Source of the DNA: Progne subis subis
Lineage: Eukaryota; Chordata; Aves; Passeriformes; Hirundinidae
Assembly (NCBI GenBank): GCA_022316685.1
Contig: JAKJHU010000023.1
Coordinates: 8,295,192-8,359,191 of the forward strand
DNA length: 64,000 nucleotides
Direction of reading: 5' to 3'
Shown here: positions 25,028 through 37,612 of the stretch, one piece after another
Position numbering within the stretch: the stretch's first letter is position 1
Layout: each line of letters starts with the position of its first letter
Program-made: the position numbers and the translations under genes
The notes under the pieces: model-generated
Databases searched by the model: none
What the model was told of the DNA's origin: nothing
Seen by the model: only the letters and a program-made list of their open reading frames with translations

Positions 25028-28000
25028 TCGCCCAGATATTGAAGGTTTAGGGTGCCATTAGCCTCGCACATTTCCACAAGGCCCCTTGGTTCCAGCTCAC
25101 CTATGCAGAAAAACTGTTCAAAGCATGAACAGAGGGTTCAACAGACCTTGGGAGAAAACAAGCCTCCTTTAAAAGTCCTGGGTTGATTTGTAGTTCAGCA
25201 AGTTCATGAGACGGATTGTTCAAAGCAGAAGGAAAGGTTAACATGCAAATGCCTCACCCCTGAAAACAAGGGTACAGCTCCTGATTATGTCACAAGTATT
25301 TTTTCCAATGTGGAGAAATATTAATAAGACCTTTAATGAGTCCATAAAAACATTAGGATAGTTTTAGTCCCCCTTTTTTAGTAACTATTATGCTTGTACA
25401 TTTTCTTAATGGAAGTACAGAGCAAGAAAAGTGCTTCCTTATGAAGAAAAATGAGGAAATGGCTGCTAAAAGTGGAATACTCAAGGATGTGAAAATGTGG
25501 CTGGCTCCTCCATCCATGTGAAGAAATGTGAAGGAGAGTCAGGGGAGAGTGAACTGCCAGGTGAAGGAGGCTTGAAGAGGGAGGGCACAGCTGAGACATG
25601 TCCCTGACACTTTGGGGAGAATTACTGGATGTTTTACAATTTTTCTTTTGAAAAGTGACAAACTTAACTAATGTAAGGAAACCCCATTTTTGTAGGATTT
25701 TCTCTTGCCATTGAATGCTTATTACCTTCTCTAGGTCTTCTTCTATCTGATTACATTAATGCTAGTAATGCAGATTCTGTCTTCAGAATCAATTAAGAGA
25801 CAAAGGTAACAATCTTACTGCTAAAATCAAAGGATTTTTTTTTTTTTTAATTTTGTCAGTCTTCTTTGGAAAGAGTACCTTAAGTCCAGAAATATCAAAC
25901 TAAAGGAGAGCCTTAAAACTGATTTTTGCAGTTTTCTTTCTCACTTTTAAATTCTTTTTAAAGTACATTCAACAATGCTGACTAATACGTGAGGATGCAG
26001 TTCCCATGTTGACACAGCACTCACCTACACAGCTGTTGATTCTTATTTGCCTGACACCCTCTCCTCCTGCTGTCCCTGCTATCTGCAAACCTGTTCAGTA
26101 GAAAAGCTGCATGAAGCATTTCTGAGCCTTTTCCACTCTCCTGAAGCAGCCCTTACAACTCACTCCCCATGCAAAGAGGGGCATGGGCAAGCAAAGGCTG
26201 TCTGCCGCAGGAGCCAGGGGCAAAGCACTGCATTCCTGAGACAATTCAGGTGACAGCAGGGAGTACCCAGGCTGTCCAGGTCTCCTGGATGCCCATCTGT
26301 GAGGACAACAGAAGAAGCAACATGACCTAGGGGCAAATCACCAGTCCCAGTAGCAGTGCAGCAACACAGGAGGAGGAAATACCATCAGTTCTCTTCCTTG
26401 CACCTTAGGAAAGATACTGACAGCATTTCACAACACTCTGGAGACCCATTGACATTTCCAGATCTGCTATTCAATTGTCACCTGAGCCCTTTCCACAGGG
26501 TACCAGGTGCTTTTGCTAAGCATTGCTGCTGGGTTTGAGCTATATATCCATAGCATACAGAGGTGTCTGCCATTTTCCAGGGCATTTTCCCAGCTCAAAG
26601 CCTGCCTTAGTGGCCCAGTCAAACATGGGGAGCTGCACAGTGCCCAGGAAGCATTGCACACAACAGCCATGACAGAGCCAAGTGCTCCATGGTCAGGGTT
26701 GGAGGGCTGTTCATGGGAGACAAGGAAGGATCAGTTACTCTTATGAAAGTAAGAAAAAAAGCAAGAGCAGAACCCGTCAAGACCACGGAGGCAGGTCACC
26801 GCTGCTGCTCCCCAGCACTGCTATCCCCATTCCCTGAGCACGTCAGTTCAGCTGCCCCCAGCCCAGAGGGACAGCAGTGGGGTCTGTCAGGGCTCCAGGG
26901 ATGCGCTGCACGACACAGGTGACCATGCTTAAGGCAAAAAAGGGCAGACAAGGTGACTCAAGCTGCCCTGAGCACGCAGGCACTTTCTGGGCTCAATCAC
27001 ACCAAGCAAGTGTACATGTGCTGGTGTGTCCTGGTGTAGGACACTATCCATGGCAGTGCCAGCCCCAGCAGGCAAGAGTCAGCAGCATCCAGCAGCAAGA
27101 GCACCTCACCTACCCACACAGCCTTCAACACATGTGCACACCTCCTAGAGAAAGCTGCACCTTCACTGGCAAGGCTGACCAGTCTCTCCCTCCCAAATAT
27201 CCACTGTTTCCATCCATTACAGGAGTTATTTAAGTAAGAGGAGTGGTAGCACAGACATCCAGCCCTGCACAACAGCCCAGCTGAGACTGTAGCACTGGGT
27301 GGGGCCAAGGATACCGTGGAAGCCACATTTCTATATCAAATCTCATTTTCTACACATATCCAGGAAATCTGGGATATGACATCCCAGCATGTATTTATAG
27401 TGCTCTCCCTTCCTTACACTCAGTCCCTGGGAATCAGCCATGTGGGCTGCCTTAAGAGCAGGATACAGCAGTTCACTGCTGTTTTTGCCTGTGGCTCAGA
27501 CTTCCAGAGCTGACCCTGTCCCATCCAGTCCAATAGAAATGGGTGGGAGGGTGTCCAGCAAGGTCTATGAACAAATACCCAGCTCTGCCAACACTTTCCA
27601 TGGGTCCTGACTTCACAGAGGTGGCAAAGCCTGGCATTGGGCACTGCCAGTGGCGCTCAGCTCAGATGTGTTACTTGCTATGCAGCAAAGCCACCCTTGC
27701 TTCCTTGCATTTGCTGTGCAGAGGTCACGTTAGTGTGTAAGACCCTGGCATGTGCAAGACTCCAACCATCTCAGCCTGCCTGCCCCTCCAGCATCCTCTG
27801 CCCTCTCAAGACAGCCCAGAACCCTGTGGCAGGGATGCTGGCCAATGAGGCACTCAGACCTTGCAAAGTGCAGCACCTGCAGATCTATTAAACTTCGGCC
27901 CTGGGTTCACGCAGAGAGGTGGGATAAGCTCAGCATGCTGCAAACAATTACAGGGAGGTGGAGGAGAGACAAGCACCGCTCAGCTCTGTAGCAGTCAGCA

Positions 28001-30698
28001 AGCAGATGGCTCTCTCAGCTTGCTTCGAAATAGAGCTCCAAGGCACAAAGGAAGGCCAAAACCCATCCACCTTTCTGAGAGCTGGGCTCTGAAAACCTGT
28101 GCTTTATGCACTTGTAGTAGTATAAATCTTAGACTTGCTCACTTTCCCACTTCCAGACCCCTAAGCAGAGCTGAGGCAGGTCCCTGCAGCCCCCTGGTAC
28201 ACAGAGCCCAGCTAACACATCCCATCTGCAGCAGTGAATCAGCAAAATCCATCAGTATTTCCCAGCAGGATTTTGGCACCTGCTCACAGAGTGAGTCGGC
28301 AGCCGAACCTGTTATTCCCCACTACAGTAATAATAAGCTTGCATTTTCACAATGCTTTTCAGTGGAAAGTTTCCCAAAGCATTTCACAAACAGCAGGAAG
28401 CATAGAAAAAGGACTTGTTCCTGCCAAAACCTGAAGAACAGCCATTCTGTTCTGGAAAACAGCAACTGCTAAATAATAGAGGGAAACAACACAGAGCTTT
28501 TTAGGAAGAAAAAACAAATGGTTGGAGGAGTGTGGAAAGACATCCTGGAAACTTAGCTACTATTAATTTTAAAAAAACAACTCCAAACTGCAGATATGTA
28601 ACTGTCTTGGCTTTAATTTTCATTTCAAAAGGCTTCCTTTTGTTATTTGTGTACCAGTCATAACCAGGCTCCTGTTTCTTTGGAAGACAATCAGCGATCC
28701 AATTTCTGCCTTTACTGAAAATAATCCCAATGCTGAAGAACATTTAGATCACTTAGATGTCCTCCAGTCAGCAGAACAGGCAGGGTCTGACAGAGGTACA
28801 GAATGGGGTTGCTGGGGTAATTTCAGAAGCCACAGCAATTATCTTTGAGTGCTCACACAGTAACAGGGAAATCTCAAAGGCACAGCGGGGATTGGGTCCA
28901 GGTTAAGGTCTCTGATGGTAGATCTCTACATCAGAGCTGGGTGCCTAAATTTCCATTAGTGAAGATCCAGTCAGTGGGCGTGGGGAGCAATGTGCCTCAT
29001 TGTGAAGGAGACAGCATGGGCAGCTCGGATGAATTCCTTTCCGGATTATGCACTGGAGTTTAAACTTGGATACCTTGTGCCAGTTTGGACTCCTTGGGAT
29101 GTCCAGAGTGTTCAGATGAGGCTGACATAGGAGACATGGCCAAGGGTGCCTTTCTGGAGTGGCACAGGAGGGGGAGGTCTAGACCTCATGCATCTCAGAG
29201 GACAAGGGACAGCCCTGTTTACCAAACTCCCTCCCACCTTGGATCCCTCCCACGTGCAATGGGAGTGCAGAAGCCTCGTGCCCACGCAGATACCAAGGTG
29301 TGCACGCCTACAGCTCACTGCCTTTGGCTCAAACTGCCTTCTGGCCCTCAGAGTTGCTACAGCCAGAAACAGAAGGACCTCAGAGCACCGTACATGAAAA
29401 ACCCTGTCAGCAGGAAAGGGCAAGGAATATCCAAGCTTCAAATGATCATGTGTCCTTGACAGCTTAAACTCCAAGTAGATAATCACAATGGTCTGGTGCC
29501 TAGAGAACAGGGATACTGATGTACACAGTGGAACAGAAATTGCTGAAAATACTGCTAGGTTTGCAAGCAGTGCCTTCAAATCTGGTAGAAAGCATTCAAT
29601 CAGCCTATCATTATATATTTTCCACTGAATTTAATTTCAATAGTATCTCACTGCACCTTGTAGGGAATGTTGATTTTTTTTTTTTCCTTTTTTTAGGAAG
29701 ACATGCTGCACCTGTATCTGTAGCACTCCAGGAAGAGCCATGTGAGAACACATATTGAATGCATTTTTGCATTTCCTAGAGATCTTCAGATTATGGTTAT
29801 CAAATCATGGGTTATGATTTAATCACTTTTCGTTATCTGACCTGCAGAGTTCTCAAACATGAGAAACCCACTCCTTCAAAGACTCAAGGAAAAAAAAAAA
29901 AGTTAAAAAATAGTATCTTCTGTAGGGGTTTCTATAAGCCTTTCTGAAAGAAATCCCTTGCACATGCCTTGTGCTACAAAATGAACAAATTTTATTGCTC
30001 AAGAAAAAAAACCAGCATTATTTATCTGAAATAAAATTCCAAGTTTCATTCAGAGGCAGGAGCTCCATCCTGAAATGCAGAAGGGGGTTTCCATACTTTT
30101 GTGTGCAATTTTCTTATTTCAACAAGACCTTGCCTTATCTACCTGCACTAGATAAAGTACCTGGGAAAAGCTGTTTAATTCTGACAAAATGTCAAAGTAT
30201 GTTTTTGCAAAACAAAGAGATTCACAATGAAGTGTGTTCTGTCTTTTATTTAAAATTCTTTATTGACATGTTCAAATATTTAAACTAATCCCAGGGAAGA
30301 AGGGGAACAGAGATTAGATACCAAATTAATTGATTGGCTTAAAACAAAGACTACACTGAAAAAAAATCCCCATCACATGCTGCTTTGTATGTCTGCTAAA
30401 CTTGTGTAAATAATTGCAGACACAAGTAATTGGCCTAAATCACTACCAACCAATAGCAATAGTGGAAGAGCAGGATCTCTCAGAGAGATGACTGGTTTGA
30501 GATGACATCTCTTTCGCAAACTGCCTGTTTTTCATTTTGCAGAATCACACAAAAGTAGGCTTATCTTAAATCTCAGGAGGTCAGCTAATTTTAATCCATC
30601 CATCCTCAGGCTGGAGTGAATATCCATTACTGAGAGACATGTGTCTTGTGTGCCACTAAACCACTCCACAGCCAGTCTCAGTAGCCCCTGCCAATTCT
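25028..30698. other. Unique non-coding sequence, no gene seen
   Basis: About 5.7 kb with poly(T) runs near 25838 and 29674. A 203-codon plus frame (27861-28472) and a 155-codon minus frame (29112-29579) are the longest. Neither has a recognisable domain, and both overlap other open frames in GC-richer sequence. 28800-29150 has the feel of an old degraded repeat, but I cannot name a family. Confidence 0.45.
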
Positions 30699-30790
30699 TA
30701 ACAATCATTGCATTTAACCTAAATCTCTCATGTTGCAACTTAAGCTGATAATTTCTTGTCTTGCCTTTGGTCATGTTGAAGAAATGAGCA
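30699..30790 (-). mobile_element. Old CR1 fragment, minus strand
   Basis: The order CATTTAACCTAAATCTCTC, then GCAACTTAAGC, then TTTCTTGTCTTGCC matches, in reverse complement, the part of CR1 just inside its 3' region. Heavily diverged, so boundaries are approximate and chance similarity is possible. Confidence 0.5.
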
Positions 30791-33700
30791 ACATCCTACT
30801 TAGAGCATGTTTATACACATTTTAAGACATTCAAGATTCCTGTATTTTCTTCAGTATTCATTTTCAGGAAACAAATTATTCAGCCCTTCTCTGCTCTCCT
30901 TTCATCCATCCCTCCCTTCCAGCCATCCATTATCCACACACCCACCCATGCTGAATTTCCCAGATGTCTCACTACTTTCTTTTTTTTGTCTTTGTTTCCT
31001 CTATAATGTATCTTTCTTTACCTGAATCTCCCAGGCCTGGAAACAGCTGAGGTCTTGCCACAGTCAGGTAGAAAGCTATAATGGTCTCTTCTGTCACGTG
31101 TTAACAAGACACAGGAGAGAGATTGTTGCAGGCTACGGAGCATCACTTGCTAATTCTTAGATAACTTACCAGTAATTCAGTTTGTTTTCATTTGATATAG
31201 AAACTGCAGGTTTCTCCTGCAGGTGTGATATTTTTCATTGTTTTTGTTTCGTTTGTTTAGTGCCATCTATTGATTTAAAGTAAGTTTGTTAACCAGTTAC
31301 GTATCTCTTTTCCAAGGGCACCATTTAGTTCATATCTCCCTGGTATTCCTCTGGTGAGGGTAGCATGTAGAAATATAGGAAAAACTGTAAATTTGTCAAT
31401 CTACTACAGCTAATGTGCATTTGCTTTGCCAACCACCCTGCCAAAGAAAGCCATCAGGTGGCTTTCATGCAGTTCATTTTGAAGAGCGGTAGGATGGCTG
31501 GCCATTAATCCCCTACTTTTCCTCTATTCTAGCATCATGAAGTGCTCCAAAGGAAAACTGTGTGTGTTGGCTTTAAGGGCACTCAAGATCAATGATGAAG
31601 AGCTGGGTTTGTTAAGCCCTTCTTCTCAACCAGCAAGGCTGAGGACCTTTATGCTGTTTTCCTACACCCAGGATAGACACTGCCACATTGAGGCTCTTGG
31701 CTGTTTTGGAGGAGAGACTGATTGTCGTTTTCCCTTCAGACACGGTCCATCATGCACTCCTAACTCCATGGTAACAGAAAGGCCAGGACTGGGCGAGCCA
31801 CAGTGAGGTCAGACATCTTCCCTGTGTGCTAGCTGGAAGAAACGTGTACCTCCATCTTCCTTCTCTCCATTCGGTGCATGTCTGGCTGCCCACTCTCCAT
31901 CTCTAGTGTTTCCCTTATAAATTCCCTTATAAATTCCCTTTGTTCACCATTCACCTTGCAGCAACAGCCTGGTTCCTTCTTTGTGGCTGAAGGTGCCCAC
32001 TGCTTAGTATCTAGATGCCTGAGGTACTTTATAGTACTACAGAACTCTGCATAACACAAACATTAGCTTGACAATCTCGTGAGGCCTACTTCAAGTGCCT
32101 TGAAGAAATTAATTCTGGAGATAAAAAAGTGTAAAAAAAACTTAATCCAGAAGCATGGAAATGATGCTTTGGCAAAGAATCACACAAGCACATTTGGGAA
32201 AATCAAAGTCCTAGGCAAGACTAATACTTGCACCTTGTGTGCCTACTGTAATTTCAAATGGCTTACAATGTTTCGACTAGTGTGTATTTTTGAAAAAGAT
32301 GGGGCTTTAAAAAGTGATTCCTGAGGAGAGTCTGCTGGGTTATCCATATCTCTTTCTGCTGAGTTTTGAAGCCTTGGACCTCATAAGAATATCAAAATTT
32401 GAGATGGCAGCTATAATGAATATCAGGAAGCAGTTTCACACCTTTTGGAGGGGTGGAAATGATAAAATGAGTCTTTAGCTCAAGTGTCTAATGAAAAGTG
32501 TAATTCCTTTATCATTTTCTAAAGGTCAGTGTAATCCCCAGAGTTTTCAGCTTAACCCATTAAATTTCAAAATAAATTTCCTTTCTTTTAGATTTTAAAA
32601 TCCATTCTGAGGAAGAAAACATTCACCAAGTACTCAAAACCAGAAGCAAGGAATGAAGTATAGCTTTGTATTGCAGTCTTATAGGACTCAAATCTGTTTT
32701 CTGTTAAGTTCAAGCAAGAATTGAATCCTGCTCATACAAAATAAAGGACTGTGAATTGTGGGCTTTTCAGTGTTGTCAAGCATCTTGGCTGTAGCAGGCT
32801 CAAGGGCAGTGTTTTCTTGCACTGTGGTGGTGAGGAGCTGTGGTCTTGCTGCTCTAGCAGGGCAGGGAATTTGCCCACCCAGCCCATTAGATAGGAGATT
32901 TATATCTCAAATGAACTTTCCCATCACCTACCTTCTTCCCCTCCCCTGAAGTAGATAGCCATTTAAGCATAAAAAATAATGTAAGGGAGAGAGAAACATT
33001 ATTATTTAACCCCTGGAGGCACTTACCTACCCATATGGCATAAAGTGCCTTGGCAGTCACTTAGACTAAATACCCACTAAAAAGAGGCCATGTGAATCCT
33101 ACTCATCATGCTTTCTTTTCCATTTCCAATTAAAAACCTGATGGGATTCCACAGCCTGATAAATTTTAAGGCATCCTTTCCACTGACTGCATAGGATCAA
33201 GACAGACCAACCCATCCCACTCAGATGGCAAACAACACCTTGAGCTGAAGCCACCAGACAGTTGTTCTTTGTAGAGTGGCCAGTGGGGTTTAGGATTGTT
33301 CCTCCTGAGTGCCTGACTGCCTCTCCAGAGAGCCTGCAGTAGCAAAGACGTGATAGTGTGGGTGTGCCTGGGATAGGAGAGCCCGAAGTTCAGGGCCTTG
33401 CTTCACTTGGTGCAAACAAGAGGCTTGAAACAAAGGATGCATCTATGCTGTGCTGTGGAGAGCCCCAGCCCAGCAGGATCTACCTCACTGCCAGAAAGGG
33501 CAGGTTTCACAGCTGTGTCAATACAAGGCTGCACCCAAACTGCTGGCCCTGCTGGGCAGCAGGGCTTGCCAAGGTAGGCACATCAAACGAGCTTGTGTTT
33601 GAGAGAAAGGTGTGCCCAAGGCGGCGTTTCTGACTGACTTGGTCTAACTTATCAAAGTGTCCAAAAAGCAGAAAGAAGCTCCACTTTTCTCTAAAGATTA

Positions 33701-35512
33701 GTGTTTGTTATCAGCTGAGGTGCCATAGGGACAGTAGGACCCCAGTTGGCAGCCCAGAAGAGCAAAAGTCACCCACAGATGTGTTGCCACATCTCCCAGT
33801 TCCACGTGGATGAAACTTCTTTAGACACCCGTGGTTTGGTAACTGTACCAAGCCCTGACTGATTGCAAATGGTACCTTAACTATCCAGTTCACTTAGACC
33901 TGTGTGACAATTTCAAGCGAATCACACCTACTGTCTCCATAGGTACTTTGGATTATCCCCTTTCAGTTGGCTTTGGTATGCCCTATAGCTCTTTCCATCA
34001 TAACAGCTAGAAATTACCTCAGTCTCCCAGGCCATTGTCCTGAACAGGCCTCTGGCTTTTCTGGAGCCCCTCCACAGTTTGGGCAGAAATTCCACCTCAG
34101 AAGTGGCAGGTTTCACCTCTAGAACTTCTGTTCCAACCAAGCAACATGTTGGAAACCTACCATCTGGATTTCCCTGAAGATCTTTGAGAACGACACTGAC
34201 TTTTTTAGACATTACTGCCCATGCTGAGATTGCTGTCAGGACGAGACCTCCATCCCTCAATTTCTCCCTTCACCATGTTGTTTCAGAAGGACAGAAGGAC
34301 ACAGGAGCTGACTACAGGCTGCCCCTTGGCTTCTCCTGTGGGGTAGGAGTAGGGTGGGGAGGGAAGGCAGAGACACTGGCTGCTTCAGCGGACAAGGGTT
34401 TCCTGGAGAACTGTGAGGGGGACTGAGCAGAGCACACAGCCAAGGGACGTGTTTGAACAAGAGCTGCTCAGAAGGAATGATGCTCATACTGGCATCCTTA
34501 CTATAATACCCAAGAAGTCTGCATTGTCCTTTTAGCTGTAACCTGAGCGTTAGCGTTGTTGTCTGCTAATGAACTGTATCTTTTTCAGTCTTGCAGATAT
34601 GCCCAGGTATGTAAAGCTGCTCCTTGAACTGCTCCCGGATGAATAGGTTGGTAAGTGGTTACTTCCTTAGCACTTTACATTCCTTAGAAACCAATTATTT
34701 TTATTTCAGAAGCTGTGAATCGTAGAAAGCCTGTCCCTAGCTCAGAAATGTGGCTGAAAGCATAAGTACTCTAATTTAGGAGCATGATCTAATTGATTAG
34801 TTTTACAAAAATATGAGTTCCAAATTGAAACAGAGTTTCATTGCCTTGACTGCTTTAAAGCATGAGTGTTTCCTTTTTAAATTAATTCCACTGATGTCTT
34901 GTGCATTGCTAAAATTTTATCTGACTTACGCTGAGACATTTTTGAGAGATTTACATGGGTGTTCAAGATAATTCATCATCAAGAAGGGTGATTTGGGAGA
35001 CCTGATCTAATGGACAAGGCACAAGCCCGGGACAGTAAAGACCCAGGTGCTAATCTCCATTCTGTGACCTTGGGCAAATCATTTCATCTTCCTGCATTTC
35101 CCTCCTACCTTTTATCTTTCTTTAACACTCTTAATTAAGCCAGAGTGCTACAGATAATACTGATAATAACCAATTCTTCCCGTTCACGAATTAGACATGC
35201 TCCTCTTAAAATGCCATGGAGGTTGGACTGTGGTGTATGCGTACAATTACTTTTAGTGAAGACAGTGGCTGTTGCACACAACCTCCCTCCATTCACGTGA
35301 GCATCTGGATTAATTATATCCTATCTTCAGTAATCCTCTGGAGAATGAAAATAATGAGAGTAAATACCTTTTATTAATACAATTATGGAGTGCAATATGA
35401 AAAAACCTGAATGCATCATACATTTCACTAACTACTTAATGGAGAACACAACCAGAACAGACACCCTGTCCTCGGACATACTCCGTGCTGGGTTTCAGCC
35501 GATGGGCCTTCT
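30791..35512. other. Unique non-coding sequence, no gene seen
   Basis: It includes a CT-rich stretch at about 30885-30945 and a 12-base tandem duplication (CCCTTATAAATT) at 31912-31935. Open frames stay under about 115 codons and show no domain. Confidence 0.5.
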
Positions 35513-35546
35513 GGCAAGGAGGCAGAGCTGGCAAGGAGGCAGAGCT
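35513..35546. repeat. Perfect 17-bp tandem duplication
   Basis: GGCAAGGAGGCAGAGCT occurs twice in direct tandem with no mismatch, indicating a recent slippage or duplication event. Confidence 0.95.
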
Positions 35547-36229
35547 TCCCATGCCACCAGCAGGAGACAGGACCTGGTAGTGAATGATGGCCCTGTGATA
35601 CTGAGAAGGTGTTCTGGGAGCTCCAGCTGTGTGCCAAGAGAGTTGTCCCTCTCCTGCTCTGATGCTGCAGGTGACGGGAGGACTGAGGTCCATGAAGTCT
35701 CCATGAACAGCCACAGCAGGCTACATATTTTAGAGGAAAGGAGGTGACTGCCAAGCTTGTGAGCCACTATAGTGGCCGAGGATGTGTCTGTGAAAGTCAC
35801 TCAGCCATGATTAGGAAAGTAAAACTTTAAAAAGAAAATAATATCCTAGTTAGACACTCTTACTGCCTAAAGTAAACAATGACATCTTTGCACTGAAAAA
35901 AAAAAAAAAAAAAAAAATCAGCAGGAGAAATCCAACCTGTAAAAGCCATCTGGTGCACACAGTGGAAAATGGATTATGACAGTCTGAGTGTGAGAGGATG
36001 TGATGAAAGGTATATGTGCGTTCTTCAAACAGATAAAATAGAAGAAATGTAAAAAATCCAGAGCCCTCCGAATGCAGCGCCAGCGCGTTTAGCTGAAGAT
36101 CACAGCAGAGGGGCACTCAAGCCCTTGGAGCCCCCCAGCAATGTTAATGCAGCCTCCTGCAGAGCCACACCACGAATGGTCAGGGTGGTCTCTCCCTACT
36201 GCCAGCGCTCAGACAGACAACACACAGTG
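35547..36229. other. Unique sequence with A22 homopolymer
   Basis: A run of 22 A residues lies at 35896-35917. No retroposon body or poly(A) signal was recognised before it. A few CpGs cluster near 36067-36087. No supported gene. Confidence 0.5.
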
Positions 36230-36430
36230 CATGGTTATTACTTGGGAATAGATGTAGGAGCACTTTAAGGAGCCGCTTACGTAGAGCGCTATTACTCAGG
36301 AAAGAATCGGAACAAACGAGGCCGTGTCTTTATGAAAGCTCTGGAGCAGAGGAACAGTACTGCTCCCTGTCCGGAGTCGGCGCTGCCCTGCTTTCACTCG
36401 TGGAATACAATTCGCTGCACACATTTCACT
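36230..36430. other. CpG-retaining block, candidate regulatory element
   Basis: About eleven CpG dinucleotides survive in 200 bases of otherwise balanced, repeat-free sequence (for example CCGCTTACGTAGAGCGC near 36272-36290 and CCGGAGTCGGCGC near 36371-36383). The TACGTA core is palindromic. Surrounding sequence is CpG-poor, so this block has either escaped methylation or is under constraint. A conserved enhancer or cryptic promoter is possible. No exon is supported. Confidence 0.4.
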
Positions 36431-36680
36431 AGGATGTATGGCTTACGCTATTTGAAGGAATGGCTAGAATTTCACCCTCAAATGAATCCTTAAGACATAA
36501 TAAGGTTTTCAGATTACAAAATCAGTTCTGTCTGCTTCTCATCCTTCTGGTAGAAAGAGAAAAATTAATGTATTTTGCAAATTGGTGGGGAGTGTTTTTT
36601 CTCGCTCTCATCTCATTTGTTGCTAGAGCTTAAAGCCCTGCAAGGTGAGAAATAGACACTGTCTAAAGGGGCAATTAAAC

Positions 36681-36745
36681 AAGAGGGTTAGGCTAGACAA
36701 ACTCAGAGGTACTGTGAAACCTCAGCTGTCCCATGATCCTGTGAA
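36681..36745 (+). mobile_element. Old CR1 3'-end remnant, plus strand
   Basis: GGGTTAGGCTAGACAA, then CAGAGGTACTGTGAAACCTC and CATGATCCTGTG follow the order of the CR1 3' end (GGACTAGATGA, AGAGGTCCCTTCCAACC, ATGATTCTGTG) with many substitutions. Only about 65 bases remain. Confidence 0.55.
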
Positions 36746-37558
36746 GAAGTGCACAGTCTTGCTGTCAAGTAAGTCCAACAGCTTCACAATCCAAATACTG
36801 CTATTCCTATGTCGGCAGAGCACATCAGGAACCTAGCCCAGTCATCTCTGGGGAAAACAGATAAAATCTGTGGTGTATCTCTACCACAGAACCTGTCGTG
36901 CTGTCTTTATTTTTCGGCTTCCTATTAGCTGAGCAGGAATTAAGGGAAAATGAATTATCTTCAAACCATATTGGTCTTAAATTCTTTATAAGGGAATCAC
37001 ACAGACCTTCAAAGTTATACAGACATGTCAAGATCCAGCCATTGCAATGCATGCAAATATTTTATACCCTGAGTACTGCATGTAGCAATGAGACTTCTGG
37101 CTTTTATTTTTTAAGAAGCGCATGTTCCCCCATCTCTGCATTGTTATACACCCTCCATGTCCATGTAATTTTTATTTTCCGCTCAATTAAGTAAAACGTA
37201 TTCCCCAGCAAAATATTCAGAGTGTTTGGCCTGATAACTCCTTTCAGAGGCAATCACAGCCTTCTGAGTTGGGGGAGGAGGGGTGTGCATGCACGGCTTC
37301 ATCTCCCTCTGCAGCAGACAGGGCTGCCTGGTGCTACTCCTCAACTGTCTGCTTCCCAGCCCACGTCTGGGCATCCAGCCCCTTCCAGCCATCCCTCCTG
37401 GTCTCTGTAGCTGTTCAACATGAAATTTCCAGGTATCTCACTCTCTAAGTGCCTGAGGTCAACATGACCCTCAGGGACAAATCCCTTCCCTGCTGGGAAG
37501 GTAATGCATGTTCACACACTATCATTTTCTTCCTCTGCCTGTGCTGCTATCCTCATCA
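36746..37558. other. Unique non-coding sequence, no gene seen
   Basis: No supported gene or repeat. The longest open frame is about 98 codons and has no domain. Confidence 0.5.
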
Positions 37559-37566
37559 AACACACA

Positions 37567-37604
<38 letters not shown>

Positions 37605-37612
37605 CACACATG
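37559..37612. repeat. CA dinucleotide microsatellite
   Basis: About 20 uninterrupted CA units, flanked by slightly interrupted CA. A typical vertebrate microsatellite, likely polymorphic and able to adopt Z-DNA. Confidence 0.97.

Noticed and set aside
27861..28472. 203-codon open frame
   Set aside because: No domain, no splice or promoter context, and it overlaps other open frames in GC-richer sequence.
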